NCBI GenBank assembly: GCA_030737875.1
Contig: CM060918.1
Coordinates: 774,622,552 to 774,686,551, forward strand
DNA: 64,000 nucleotides
DNA from: Allium sativum
Lineage: Eukaryota > Streptophyta > Magnoliopsida > Asparagales > Amaryllidaceae
Reading direction: 5' to 3'
Below the pieces are notes generated by a model. The model was not told the DNA's origin and did not search any database. It saw only the letters and a list, made by a program, of their open reading frames with translations. Of this stretch, positions 11,000-22,140 are shown piece after piece. The position numbers and the translations under genes are program-made. Every line of letters starts with the position of its first letter. Position 1 is the first letter of the stretch.

Positions 11000-11275
11000 A
11001 GATTCAAACTCTTGAGCTAAATCGACGTTCAAATCTAGTATAAGTGTTCCACTAGAAGAATGTCTGAGTATTAATGGGATTGGCTCCTTTTCCTCTACGT
11101 TGAGTTGAGTATCACGTAGGCTTGATTCATCAAGCGGAAATACTTCATCATTTTCTATGGTAGGAAAATTTAGATCAATGTTATGACTGGTTCTATAAAC
11201 CATGGACTGTGCATTATGCGTGCTTGAGTCGTCGAACGATAAAACTTCATCGGTGTCTATAGGAGAGAGAGAGAT
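10995..11275 (-). pseudogene. Upstream half of split host reading frame with DLN/EAR motifs
   Basis: The minus strand is open from an in-frame TAA at 11276-11278 to the LTR element, with a possible ATG at 11203. The peptide contains NIDLNFP and LILDLNVDL; the latter has the LxLxL pattern of plant EAR repression motifs. Two related modules are visible: an upstream DTDEVLSFDDSS, and NIDLNFP...NDEVFPLDESS. Another NIDLN lies about 10 bp beyond the stop in a different frame, separated by a (GA)n run. A slip in that microsatellite could have broken the frame. The sequence continues in frame into 2242-2368 once the retrotransposon is removed. Family unknown. Unit 2 differs by Ser to Asn (11052). 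Confidence 0.55.
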
Positions 11276-12903
11276 TTAGATCAATATTTTGACTACTTTT
11301 CAAAACCATGTTACGGTTGTAAAACCAACATTGTTATGCTTTCTATATATAGCAGCAAGGAAAGGAAATAATTGGTAGAATTGGCTCTATTTTCAACTTT
11401 TAGTACGGTTGAAATATGCCAATTTAAAATTTGCAAAAATTTACTCTATTTCAAATTCAATGTAAGGGAGATGAATTGTTACAAGTTGCATGGAAGTTGA
11501 AATAATACAAGCTGCTTTATTGCCCTCAAGTTTACGTGATGTAATTACAAGTTGCATGGTAGCATGCGATCCAATTCAGTCTTGAGAAGCTGCGCATGCA
11601 CACTGCATTATTTAATGAAAAGTGAGACAATATTGTTTTCAAAGTAAATAACAATTAATAAGGGGGTTAATAAAAGGGCAAACATGTCATTTTTTACTTT
11701 TATTAATTTATGTGATAATTTTCAAAACAACATAAATTTAGAACTGGAGGGAGTAAAAAACTACTTTAGTACAAAATCCTATCATTTAAGAGTTGCTAAA
11801 GAAGTTAATTATTACATTAACTAATTAACTGTTTTGTTCAGACTTCAACGGATGTTCATTTGCACTCTTTTTGTGCAAATTTATAATATCTATATTCTCA
11901 CATTATAGAAGCTGAACAAAGAAGCTCTTAAAAACCCATAAGGCTTGCAAAAAATAGTTAATCTAAACTGCATAATTTAAACAATTAGTTGATTCATGGT
12001 TTTGTACGGTATCATAAATAGACTAACTGTAATCAAACAATCAACTAATCTTCAAACTTCCCATGCAAATTCAACAAATTAACAGCGCAACCAAATTAAA
12101 AAAAATAGAAATGTGTAACTAAAATATAACATATAAATCAACGTTCCATAACTTTAGACAAAATTATGTAATTCAACTAACCTTTAATATACTAAATAGA
12201 AATGTGGAATTAAAATATACCAACGTATAAATCAATGTTTCACATCTTTAGACGAAATCGTAGTAAAATTTGTATGGCTAAAATGAAACTAACAAAATAA
12301 AGAGAGGATGATAAAAAAAAACTGCGCTTTTTCTTATAATATCCAGAATTATCTTTTTTTGCCTTTTACTTAAGCTCCCTTTGTAGAGCTAAGCCACCAC
12401 CTTCAAGCCAGAATTATCCTTTTCTTATTTTTTTTTTATTTTTTTTTTGAGCAAATGAAATCTTTGTTGTGCTTTGCTTTGATAAGCATAGGAGAAAGGT
12501 AATTACCCATTATTCAGTACCAAAGTCGAGGGCAGCGGCTCCCCAGAGAAAAACTCTAAGTAAAAGGCAAAAAAGATAATTATGGACAGCATAAAAAAAA
12601 TACTGTAATTTTTTCATCCCCTCTTTACTTTTTTTAGTTTCATTTTAACTATACAAATTTAACCCTGACAACAATTCAGATTCTTATTTTAACCTCAATT
12701 CAGACTTCAGATCTGCACTAGCACTAGATAACCATCATAAATGAGTATAAATGGTCATAGCTTGATAATTTCACAGGAGCTTTGGAGGTGCCTGACATAA
12801 TTTAATTGATAAGCAGCTAGCACTTCCCAGCCTTATCCGTTTTCTATCATTTCTTTTCAATGATTTGCCTACTAGAGAATTTTGAAGCAATAACGAATAT
12901 AAA
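11276..12903. other. AT-rich sequence; downstream part of paralog A from about 11,700
   Basis: No open frames of note. From about 11,750 the sequence aligns by eye with 30,280 onward (paralog C). Shared landmarks include TAATTATTACATTAACTAAT, the CTCCCTTTGTAGAGC segment near 12,376 and 30,721, and the ATTACCCATTATTCAGT segment near 12,502 and 30,841. Confidence 0.6.
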
Positions 12904-13486
12904 TTAACAACTACATTCGATACACAAAACAAACCCACTGAACATAACTAACTTATGTGTATCGGAGTTAATTGCTTTGTACCTTCTACCAAGGATACAT
13001 ACTGCTTCTGAAACCACAGAATAATGATTTAGAAACAGTTTTTAACAGCAATTCTCAAATGACAAAAAAATCGTGTTAAATGTTGAAAAAAAATCAACAA
13101 AAATGTTCTGAATATAAATCTGAAAAGGCCATCAAAATAGGAGCGAAAGACAAAATGATTAATCAAAACATATGAATGATATTATTCATTTGAACTATGC
13201 ATCCAATCATCATATGACCTACAAAAGAAAAAAAGAGAAACAGAAAGTTCATGATTTGAAATAAAACGACCTCATAGAGAAGATTAGAATTGTTCAACAC
13301 GGATTTATCTTCAGATATATGCTTGTCTAAACGTTTAATCATCAGTCAACTGAACACTGATCAAAATTAATTACTTAAAAAAACGAAATAAATGGCTCAG
13401 AATATGGGTGGTGATATATCAGAATGGTCGGCAAGGTGATAAATCAAATTACCATTACGACGAACGAGACCAATATAATTCTTCAT
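12904..13486 (-). pseudogene. Two-exon gene remnant, paralog A
   Basis: The minus strand has an ATG at 13486-13484 and a 34-nt exon (13486-13453, MKNYIGLVRRN plus one base) ending at a GT donor (AATG|GTAATTT). A second exon starts after a TTTCAG acceptor at 13007 and runs to TAA at 12904-12906. Joined, the frame stays open for 45 codons, with VCILGRRYKAINS in the second exon. Paralogs B and C keep the ATG, both splice sites and this phrase. A TATA-like box lies about 115 bp upstream. The product is very short and unrecognised. It may be the 5' end of a longer gene, a small-peptide gene or a non-coding RNA. Confidence 0.45.
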
Positions 13487-13599
13487 CGCCAGAAGTTTGA
13501 AACAGAAAAATAGATCCAAAATAAAAAAAAGACTGAAAAAAGATGCGAACAGATCAATGGAGGAGGCGGGAGTGGAAAAAATGGACGTGTGTTCAGTAA

Positions 13600-13606
13600 A
13601 TTTATA
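13600..13606 (-). promoter_or_regulatory. TATA-like box upstream of paralog A
   Basis: TATAAAT on the minus strand, in the conserved block shared with 25985-25991 (TATAAAT) and 32832-32838 (TATATAT). All three are followed by an A/T-rich leader and the same ATG. Confidence 0.45.
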
Positions 13607-13846
13607 GTCGGTGGGGAGGGTTTCAAAGAACGGATCGAGGCTTTGGTGCGACTAAGGTACCATTTGATTTTCCAACTGGGCAGTTTATGTTCACGTCTGC
13701 ATCGGACGCGTCAATAGCGGGACCCACGTATTTGCCCCTTCAAGTTGAACGGCTCAAAATTTAGCTTTCGCGTCTGACGCTTCGGATGCTTCCGACGCAC
13801 GTCCGACGCGGCAGATATTTTTTTGCCCTTCATTTTTCTCTCTCCC

Positions 13847-13855
13847 TATATATAT
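13847..13855 (+). promoter_or_regulatory. TATA box of Harbinger ORF
   Basis: TATATATAT about 66 bp before the ATG at 13921, inside the element. It could drive the truncated transposase frame. Confidence 0.5.
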
Positions 13856-13920
13856 TCCACCCATTTCAACACTACATCACCCTATCCACTCTTCGTTTTC
13901 CTCCTATTCTTTAACAAATT

Positions 13921-14433
13921 ATGGCAGCTAGTGATGAATCTGGTTGTGAAGATTTTGAAGATTTGCAACTACTATCACTCCTGGAAGGATATATAACTCC
14001 TTACCGATCTGTGAGATATCATATACCAGACTTTAATGACACACAGAATGAACTGAAGTCAGAAAATGAAATTTTCAACTACTATCACTCTAGTTTGCGT
14101 ATGACAATTGAAAGAATATTTGGTACTTGGAAGAAAAAATTTGCCATCTTACGTAACATGCAGACGTATCCATACCATGTTCTAGTACAAATTGTTACTG
14201 CTACAATGGCTATTCACAACTACATCAGAAAATACAACGCTGGCGATCCAGATTTTATGTCGTATGATGACGACCCTAATTTAGTGCCAGACGAATATCT
14301 CGAAGAATATTACAGTATATCAAATCCCGGAAACAGAGATCGAGAACCCGTTCAAAGAACTAGAACAACATCCACCATGACGGTTATACGAGACAATATA
14401 CGAAATGAACTAGTTGTCACGGGAATGCATTAA
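13921..14433 (+). CDS. Truncated PIF/Harbinger (DDE_Tnp_4) transposase, 170 aa
   Basis: Residues 24-38 (YITPYRSVRYHIPDF) and 53-103 (YYHSSLRMTIERIFGTWK... AIHNYIRK) match the C-terminal half of HARBI1-like nucleases. Glu64 in the IER motif corresponds to the last residue of the DDE triad. Both catalytic aspartates are missing, because an acidic 20-residue start is joined directly to the C-terminal half. Cutting activity is therefore not expected. Full-length relatives are typically over 300 aa. The 15-base word CAACTACTATCACTC occurs at 13965 and again at 14075 in different frames, perhaps a trace of the internal deletion. The frame is open with a TATA box upstream, and is identical in unit 2. 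It could be translated as a DNA- or partner-binding fragment, but this is not shown. Confidence 0.8.
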   Translation: MAASDESGCEDFEDLQLLSLLEGYITPYRSVRYHIPDFNDTQNELKSENEIFNYYHSSLRMTIERIFGTWKKKFAILRNMQTYPYHVLVQIVTATMAIHNYIRKYNAGDPDFMSYDDDPNLVPDEYLEEYYSISNPGNRDREPVQRTRTTSTMTVIRDNIRNELVVTGMH

Positions 14434-14755
14434 AAAGTTTCATTGTATTCTGTATTTTATATTAGCATTTTAAATTCTGCAATTTGTATTTCGCAATTAT
14501 GTAATTTTAATTCTGCAATTCAAATTCTGCAATTTGTATTTTGCAATCTACTATTATGTTCAGCAATAAACACACACAAACACAAATAATTAAAAATAAT
14601 ATATACACAAACAATAAAATAATACCTCTGCCCCTTCCAAAATGCCCCTTTCGTAAAAAAAACACATTCCCCGTTCGCAACAATTCTCCTTCAAATTCCC
14701 CTTTCAAATTCCCCTTCCAAATAACCCTTTCCGTTCAAAATCAAATGGACCCTAA

Positions 14756-16622
14756 ATCGCGTACGCTAATTTTGTTAAATGGGCGTTTCCAGTCCAACTA
14801 AAATCCACACGCCAAAACAAACAAAAGTCGCTATAAATTTGCTACTATTCATTGCACTCGATATCCCCGAAATTGTAAAAGTTTATTATGAATGACAGTA
14901 GGAAATCAGTATGTATTTATAGACAGAAAGGAAAAATGTCCTATATATGAAATTAGAATCCACCCTATAGAAACTAGAACACAACATGCTAACTAAAGTG
15001 GATAAACTACATTTTTATTTAACTAAGCTATCCTAAAGTAAATTGATGAAAGGGAAAATAAGAATACAACTATTGGACGAAGTAGTTGTAGATTAACTCA
15101 CAAATGTAAAAGAAGAATGATTTATAACTTTCAATCAAATTGCTTAAGTTTTAAATTCTCGTTGACTTATATTGAAAAACAGAATGTGACTTGAGAAGTA
15201 GAGGGGTTTAAAACAATTAGTATCAAAATATTATTAGAACTAACAATATGTGAATTTGAAAGAAAGTGAATTCAATTCATATAAATTATAACTGAAATTG
15301 TTATAATTCAAAACATCTAAGCCTAAAGGGAGTTAAACCGGTAGTATATTAAAATTTTAAAATGAATAAATCAAATACTAAAGAATTTTTTTTATAGAAT
15401 CAATATGCAAAGCATAAATTGATTTTATAATAAAAGCAATTATATCATACCTAAATTAATGAAATTTAAATTATCCAAGCCTTAAAAAGTTAAACTGTGT
15501 TGCAGATTAAATTTACATAATAAATATATGAAATTTGAAATGCAAACTTTAAAATTTAGAATCAACACCAAGAACACAAAAACTATGGGAAACACATTAG
15601 ATAAAAATATAATAGAGAAAGCAGGGATCAACATTGCACATGTATATGTTTAGAAGTCAGCAAAGCACCAAGCCTTAAATCATCAGCAAAACAATTAGAA
15701 AACAAAAATTCATATATCTAAAACTCCAAGTTTAATCAAACAACAAAGTATAGAAAACTCATAAACAATGACGTGGATAATACAATTTAGTAAATGAAAA
15801 GCATACATAAAAGGTAGACGGTAGAGAATCATTAAAATGATATGGAAGCATAAAGATACGGTTTCAAAAAGGAATTCTAGTGGAAAAATAAAATATGGAT
15901 GAAAATTAGTAAAATGAATTTCATAATCATAATCTTCGCATGTAAAACACTGAATTCAAATTTACATGCATTGCAATCAGACATGAGCATAACGATGTTA
16001 CAACCCGAAGTCCCCAAAAACAAAGCTCCACTCTTTCATCAATTGCTACCACCTTTGGCCGCGGAAAACCATCTCACTTCGCCAATATGATGTTGACTTG
16101 CTGCTTCACCACCATGTCCAGGTGCGGCACTCCAGATCCAACCACATCGAAGCAGTTCGACTTCAAACTCAAGCTACCCATCCCACAACTCAACACTAAT
16201 TTGATTATGTTTGCTTAAATTAGGTTATAGAAAAATCTTTTTATATTTTTACTAATATCCCCGACCTGTCATGCTTCCTCAATGTCAACACAATGGACCA
16301 CCACTCCCGCCACCGTCGGAATTTGGCAAAAGCTTCTTACTGCATATTACATATTACATATTACATATAAGCAAATATTTGTATACATTTATTAAAGTTG
16401 AAATTATTTCTATAATATACTATATATATAGGCACAACTTTCATGTTGCATCTTAGTTCTAATACCTGCAAGAATTCAAGTTATAGAATTTTGAAATTAA
16501 AATAAGCTAAAACTTAAGCAACTGTTTACACATGCAGACTGGTACATATGTTTTCAGTGCTTCATATTCAGCAAACAACAAATGTTGGATTCATATGTGA
16601 TGTACACATTGTAACAAATAGA

Positions 16623-16625
<3 letters not shown>
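14756..16625. other. AT-rich upstream flank of paralog A; weak ORFs
   Basis: About 14,960-15,450 aligns by eye with 33,000-33,350 upstream of paralog C (shared TCTAAGCCTAA and TATTAAAATTTTAAAAT phrases). A short plus-strand frame at 15899-16090, and an opposite-strand phrase near 16,030-16,170 beginning MGSLSLKSNCFDVV, are present but not recognised. An ATATTACAT triplet repeat lies near 16,343. Confidence 0.5.

Positions 16626-16662
<37 letters not shown>
16626..16662. repeat. (AT)n microsatellite
   Basis: Pure AT run, about 10 bp longer than its counterpart at 51476-51503. It abuts the LINE-like 3' end. Confidence 0.95.
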
Positions 16663-16667
<5 letters not shown>

Positions 16668-16830
16668 CTTTTTTTGGCAAAGCCGACGGAGGTTGAATGA
16701 CCCCCTACCATTTTATTGATATATCAAAGTCAAATACAGTGGTGTACAAAGAAAGAAAAGATCAACAAAAAAGAAAAACAGAGGCTATATGGCATACCAA
16801 TTCCTAAATGAGCTAATACAAACCACATAT
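16663..16830 (-). mobile_element. 5'-truncated LINE-like 3' end
   Basis: On the minus strand the sequence passes TATATCAATAAAATGGTAGG, then GGTCATTCAACCTCC, and ends in a poly-A/T-rich tail running into the AT microsatellite. This resembles 3' ends of plant non-LTR elements (AATAAA signal, then tail). No coding part and no clear target duplication were found; the inner boundary is approximate. Confidence 0.45.
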
Positions 16831-17727
16831 ATACAAAAGCAAGCAAAGTGCTTAGCCAAGAATACCAGGGTCATAAGTATATATATACACATATATAAAT
16901 ATATAACTTGCATCATATAGTATAACCAGTGATCATTTAAATAGAATTTAGAAGTGAGGTTCACATACTTAAGTGTTCATTGTCTTATATTTCCAAGCAT
17001 AACGTTATTTAAATAATATCATCTATTTTAGCCATTTAACGTCAACAAATATTCATGGTTTTTCAATATAAACTCATATGTATATTAACATATATGTTGT
17101 CTTAGATTAACATGAAACAATGCAGGGAAATAGGAAGTAAAAAACAGAGGTTGTTTACTCACAAAATTTCCACTGTCTTTCACTTATTTAGTTCCAGGCT
17201 TTGTTATTTCTTTCTGACATTTTCACCCGAGTTCAAGCTAGATTTTAAACTGAAAATATGGTGATATGTGTATATATTTATAGATGGCATTCACATATAA
17301 ACTATTGCTTAGCATAGGCTTCAGATAGGGAGTAGTTTAGGTTGTTTACATGTAATGGAAAAGAGGTTCTTGGCTGCTGCATTTCATATAATTGAAAGGA
17401 GGTGTTGATTAGGCCATTCGCACATTAAATTTATATCAGTATTGTATGCAGACCACCACACAAATGCACGTGTTTCATGTACTAAACTGTTTTAAAACGA
17501 AACTTTGCCTCCAACTAACTTCAACCTATTTGATTTGCTATGTACTCCATGGAATTCAAAGTAAAAAACTTAGCTTTTAAGTCCTGCCATTTGCACAAGA
17601 ATAGATCTGGTATGATGTACACATAAGTAGAGTAATAGGTTGACAATGTTTTGTTTGCAAGTGGGGAAGGTTATTGGCTGATTTGAAAAGAAGTTACTAA
17701 GGATATTCATTTTTCTTCTTACCGACA
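16831..17727. other. AT-rich sequence, nothing recognised
   Basis: Only short frames in all six readings. Several TATATA runs near 16,880. Confidence 0.5.
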
Positions 17728-18406
17728 TGTGACAACTGCCCATAACCCCTGCACTAAACAAGAGGAATAATGCGCTGAAAGGTGTGTCAGGCAGCTATGG
17801 ACGATCATCAGAGTAGGTAAACAACATCGGAACCTGTCGTAGAACTCACAACACAAGGATAAAATATAATAGAATATATACAACATGTAATAGTTGTGAA
17901 GCATCATATAACAAACTTTTCAAACTTTCACATCTTGAAAGATTACCCCAGCATCATATGAAATACCAAGTATGTACATAAGGCCACACTACAACACTCG
18001 TAGAGAAACTCAAACAGTGGAAACAGAAATACTAGATAGTAGTAAAAGTAATACGCCAATCCCCTGCTCGCCTTCATACAACAACATCGTCCTCACTAAT
18101 CACCTGTCACCTGCTACTTAGTCTGCCCATCCACAACCGGATGAACAGCCCAAGGTAATAAGAGGATACATAAAACCTTGAGTCAGACAACAGTCTTAGT
18201 GAGCGATAAAACAACTAACAAACTTCAACAATAAAGTATATGAGCATGGATAGGTAAACATACTAATCTACCCACAACACCAAAGAAGAACTCAACCTTA
18301 TCTTCCCCACATCAGATAGTGATAGCGTTTATAATAGACAAGTCAACCATTCACCCGTGAAAACCAAAACACCCATTCAATCATGGTAAGCATTCATAAC
18401 ATCTAG

Positions 18407-18408
<2 letters not shown>

Positions 18409-18445
<37 letters not shown>
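18409..18445. repeat. (TA)n microsatellite inside solo LTR
   Basis: Pure TA run, 2 bp longer than its counterpart at 53248-53282. Confidence 0.95.
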
Positions 18446-18447
<2 letters not shown>

Positions 18448-19140
18448 TGTAAACCATTCTAATCGAATACAACATCCCTCAAGCACAAGCCCCAGAGGCC
18501 AAAACCAATATCAGACAAACACTCAAGGAACACCTCCTTCGATGTCGGATAACCAACATAAGATGGTACAAGCAGAACAAAAAAACCATCTATGACTAAC
18601 TCTGTCTATCACCGCCAATCTTGCTTAATCGTATGATGACCAACCTTGTCATATGTCAAGGGCTAATGGTATCCCCGGTTCTATCATAAACTCCATACGC
18701 CTTTCAACGATACGTATGTATGTCCAACCTTGACAACTAGGCCTTTCAATGATACCAAAGGTACTCGACCTACAACCGGTCTTTTAGACGTCTCTAGTGT
18801 TCCACTGCTTCAAGTCTGCTATAACTTACGACAACGATAATCTCTCGGCCTCTGCATATGTAGTCATCCAACCCGATGACTCTTCATAGATCAAGCAACC
18901 TTCTCGAGCAATCCATTATCCACTAACTCACAACCTTTGAGTAGTCACCTCACTCGATTTTATAAACCGATCAACGAACACTTTTCAATACTTCGAACCT
19001 TCCTCCTTGAATTCACTTCGAAGTTACGCCACCACTTGGCTGCACGGGTTCGGGTACTTCTGCTCGGATTTTTTTTTGAAAAGCACTTTTCTTCAAATCC
19101 GGGTCGTACCCGAAAATATAAATTTTCAGAAAATGACCCT

Positions 19141-19570
19141 GTGACCGACCCCTGGCCATGTTCGACTGACCCCTCACTTAGGTGTACGACCGACCTAATC
19201 AATCATTACAACAGAGACTGACCCGCCTTGCTCGACCCCCCCTTTTCGTTGACCGACCTGGCTTCTTCACACCAGATCGACCCAGTTGCTTCATGAAGGA
19301 CCGACCCACCTTATCCTTGAGGACCGACCCGCCTCACAGCAGCCAATCGACCCAACCTATCCACTTCACCTTCATACTTTACGACCAACTTGCTCCAGAT
19401 CGACCGACCCACTCTAGACCGACCGACCCAGAAGAGGACCGACTAGGCATGGACCGACCCGACCCAAAAGTGAGACCGACCCATTCCTGACTTGCTACCC
19501 AAGAGATGATTTTGGCTCGACCGACCCGCCATGTTCAACCCACCATGTTCGGCCGATCCACACCATGTTC
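19141..19570. repeat. Degenerate GACCGACCC repeats
   Basis: GACCGACCC, CGACCGACC and CGACCCA words recur about 25 times at irregular spacing. The open frames through this region on both strands (for example 19182-19490) are by-products of the repeat. Confidence 0.8.
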
Positions 19571-20221
19571 GACCCAAAACCTGCATACTCCAATGCAACT
19601 CCAATTTCGACCAAAACTTCGCCAAAGCAATACATTCGACGAAACCAACTCATCTGATTCATCCAATATGATCACAAGCATGAAATGGAATCAATAATAA
19701 CACCAATATATCAATTCCATCTACAATAATGTAAGATTCACCAAAATCACCATAAATGTACGTATGAACAAAATCATGGATCTAACTTGCATATTCACAT
19801 GAAATATCATAGAATTTTTCTATCTAAACTTGCTAAATCAGATCATAGGGTGATTTATATGGAAATGGACTTACCAATGCATAGATTTGTGGAAACATAC
19901 TTGAAAATAATGAAAAACATGAACAAACACTCATACACTTCATTGAATCCATATGAGAGATGTAATCCACTCACCGATTCTCCTAAACAAGCAAAAATCA
20001 AAGGAATATGAATCCGGACAGCAAGCACTTCGCACTAAACACCTTGATCCGATGAATTCTTGCCTCAATTGATGTAGATCTAGCCTCCAATGGCGTAGAT
20101 CTATAGTTTTCCTCCTTGGATTATGATTTTTAATGGTGGAAAGGTGTTAGAGAAGGAGGAGCACAAGGCCTCCAAATGAGAGAATGGAAAACTAAAACCA
20201 TTTCTCATATCCCTTACCCCT

Positions 20222-20229
20222 TATTTATA
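20222..20229 (-). promoter_or_regulatory. TATA box in solo LTR
   Basis: TATAAATA on the minus strand, in the expected direction for the proposed LTR. Confidence 0.5.
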
Positions 20230-20603
20230 GCTTCCACCAACCCACTAATGGAATTCTCCCAAACCAGCCCATTAGGCTCCCAAAACTTGGACAGCCAACT
20301 GAAAAACCTTAAAACAACGATTTCTACTAAACCGCTGAGCCAAATCTTTAATGTAACCACTCTACGGAAAGGCAAACATCAATTCCTTTCCAATAGCACA
20401 AGTCTCACCCTATGATTCGACCTGAGTAAAAAGTTACGCCCTGTGCAAGACTTACAAGGGTAAAATGATCACAAACAAAATCGGTAAAAATTATGTACAT
20501 GTCTCACATCCCCATAAGAACATATCAAAACATAAGTATAATCCAACCCTCAGGAAAAAATATATTTTACGATCTTCTGATGCGTAAAATGCTGGTTGTT
20601 ACA

Positions 20604-22140
20604 TGCCATGTGCACGGTAAGCTATTTGTAGCAGGTGCAAGTTGAGCTACCATTGTTTCGAATGAGATACGTGGTTTCTTTAATAATCTACTGCAACATG
20701 TTCGGTTAAAGAATGTTAAAACATATTTAAATACAAATAAAATGCTCAAACACAATTTTTAAATCTCCTAAAGTGGGTACGCTTCAAAACTCTGTTAATG
20801 GCGACAAAGCCAAATTTCTAAATCTTCTATTTCCCTCATCACAGTTCTCGTCCTCCTCCTTCAATCACTTCTTCTCCCACCCGATTCTTCTTTCCCCTTT
20901 CTTTGGCTTTTCTTTCGGCTACATGGAATTTCTGAATTGTTCACTCACTTTCCAGCTCTTACCTAGCTTGTCATTTAGATCTTACTCCAAATTGCTCTTT
21001 TTTCTTCAATTCGCATCACAAAGCCTCACCCCTCCCCAAAACCTTTACTAATTACTCTTTCTACACCGTGGGATGACTCTCTGGCGACTACTTGCTTTCT
21101 GCGCTTCCTGGTTTGGCATTGCAGTTGGCTAGTTCTTCAACAGGTGTTCGTCTTCCATTTTCTGGAAGATTGTCACTAAAGCAAAGCCTCCTTGGATAGT
21201 AGTAACTCCTTCAATCTTGAGCTGACTCGCGTTTCGACAAGTGGGTTTGGAAGATTGTCCCTATGTTTATGATGGTTCAGTTGGGTTTGTTTGTATTCAA
21301 TGTTCTCTAAGGATTCGTCTTGTTGGTAGCTTAACGTTATCGGTGATGTGTTTTGTTGGAGTTTGATGTCTATTGATGTTTTTGGGTGTTATTTATTTTG
21401 ATTCACTGGAGTACATATGTTTGCCATGTCTTTCCGATAGTAACTACGTGGACCAAGCTCGGTTTGGTTAGTATGGTGACCTAGATTCTTGTTGCTTCAT
21501 AGTTTAAATTGCATTACATATGAAGCTTTACAGCTCTCAATTATGCAGTTTATAATTATGGTGTTTTTCAAAGCCTTCCTTTGCCTTTTGCTTTGTCTTG
21601 GCTCCTCACATGGTTATGCAGTGTATGACGATGTTATTTTTCATGTCACAGCGGTAATGGTATTCCTCGTGATGGCCTATTCATGTATATATTTGGTTTT
21701 TGATCTGCTTCTATTCTTCGTTCAACTGGCATTAATAATTGCTGGTTTGGATAAAGAAATTTCATGTGCCATCTACCTCATGACAGTTTATTTCGAGCAT
21801 GATCGAGCTCTCCACTTCTGAATGTAATACAGGATTTCACTGGTATATCCAACAGATGTACGGTCATAGCGCGGTGCCACTGCACTGATGTCATCCCTTC
21901 AAGTACACAAAGCAGTGTTTTGATATAGGTTGCACAATCTTCAGTACTTGTGCAGTTTATTGTATTTATCCTTTATTTTTATTGTATTCAAAATTTAATT
22001 GCTTTTCAGCGTGAAGAATTTAATGTAAAATGTAATAAAGTAGTATTGTAAATTAGCAAGCACTCGTACTATAATCTAGGATAGATCATATGGACAATCC
22101 ATAATAAATGTCGTACATAGCGGACGGTTCACTTTAAAAA
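20604..22140 (+). other. T/C-rich, transcript-like region; no confident gene
   Basis: From about 20,770 the plus strand looks like plant mRNA: a pyrimidine-rich leader, splice-like words (CAACAG|GTGTTC near 21,140; TTGCAG|TTGG near 21,120) and an A/T-rich end with AATAAA near 22,034. Frames at 20773-21051 (Ser/Phe-rich) and 21489-21821 (hydrophobic, without a usual start) are T-rich and unlike any family I know. It could be a non-coding transcript or a decayed gene. Intactness in both units is uninformative, because the duplication is young. Confidence 0.25.

Larger units (their letters stand above)
13656..14752 (+). mobile_element. PIF/Harbinger element, internally deleted (1,097 bp)
   Basis: TAA precedes 13656 and follows 14752, the TWA target duplication typical of PIF/Harbinger. 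The ends are imperfect inverted repeats: GGTACCATTTGATTTT on the left, and GGGTCCATTTGATTTT on the right read on the minus strand. The 5' part has GC-rich subterminal words (TCCGACGC, GCGTCTGACGC) at 13694-13812. The 3' part has TTCAAATTCCCC repeats at 14688-14722. Both are candidate transposase-binding repeats. The matching sites in paralogs B (TAA at 26038-26040) and C (32885-32887) are empty, which supports the boundaries independently. Confidence 0.9.
17728..20603 (-). mobile_element. Probable solo LTR of a Ty3/gypsy (chromovirus-like) element, 2.9 kb
   Basis: The left end TGTGACAAC and the right end GTTGTTACA form the short inverted termini of an LTR (TGTAACAAC read from the minus strand). 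A minus-strand TATAAATA lies at 20229-20222, about 375 bp inside the LTR start. It is followed by a leader-like stretch similar to long LTRs of Tekay/Del-type chromoviruses, judged from memory of the family's look. No second LTR or internal domains are present. The flanking 5-mers (CGACA and TGCCA) do not match, so a target duplication is not seen and the ends are tentative. Confidence 0.5.

Noticed and set aside
11745..11755. Stowaway-like end GGAGGGAGTA
   Set aside because: The opposite terminus was not found, and the match is only about 10 bp in sequence shared by no second copy.
15899..16090. 63-codon plus-strand frame
   Set aside because: Short, no promoter or family match, in the AT-rich flank of paralog A.
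19182..19490. 102-codon Arg/Pro/Asp-rich frame
   Set aside because: A by-product of GACCGACCC repeats; frames are open on both strands over the same bases.
21489..21821. 110-codon hydrophobic frame
   Set aside because: No ATG start, T-rich composition gives hydrophobic residues by default, and no family resemblance.
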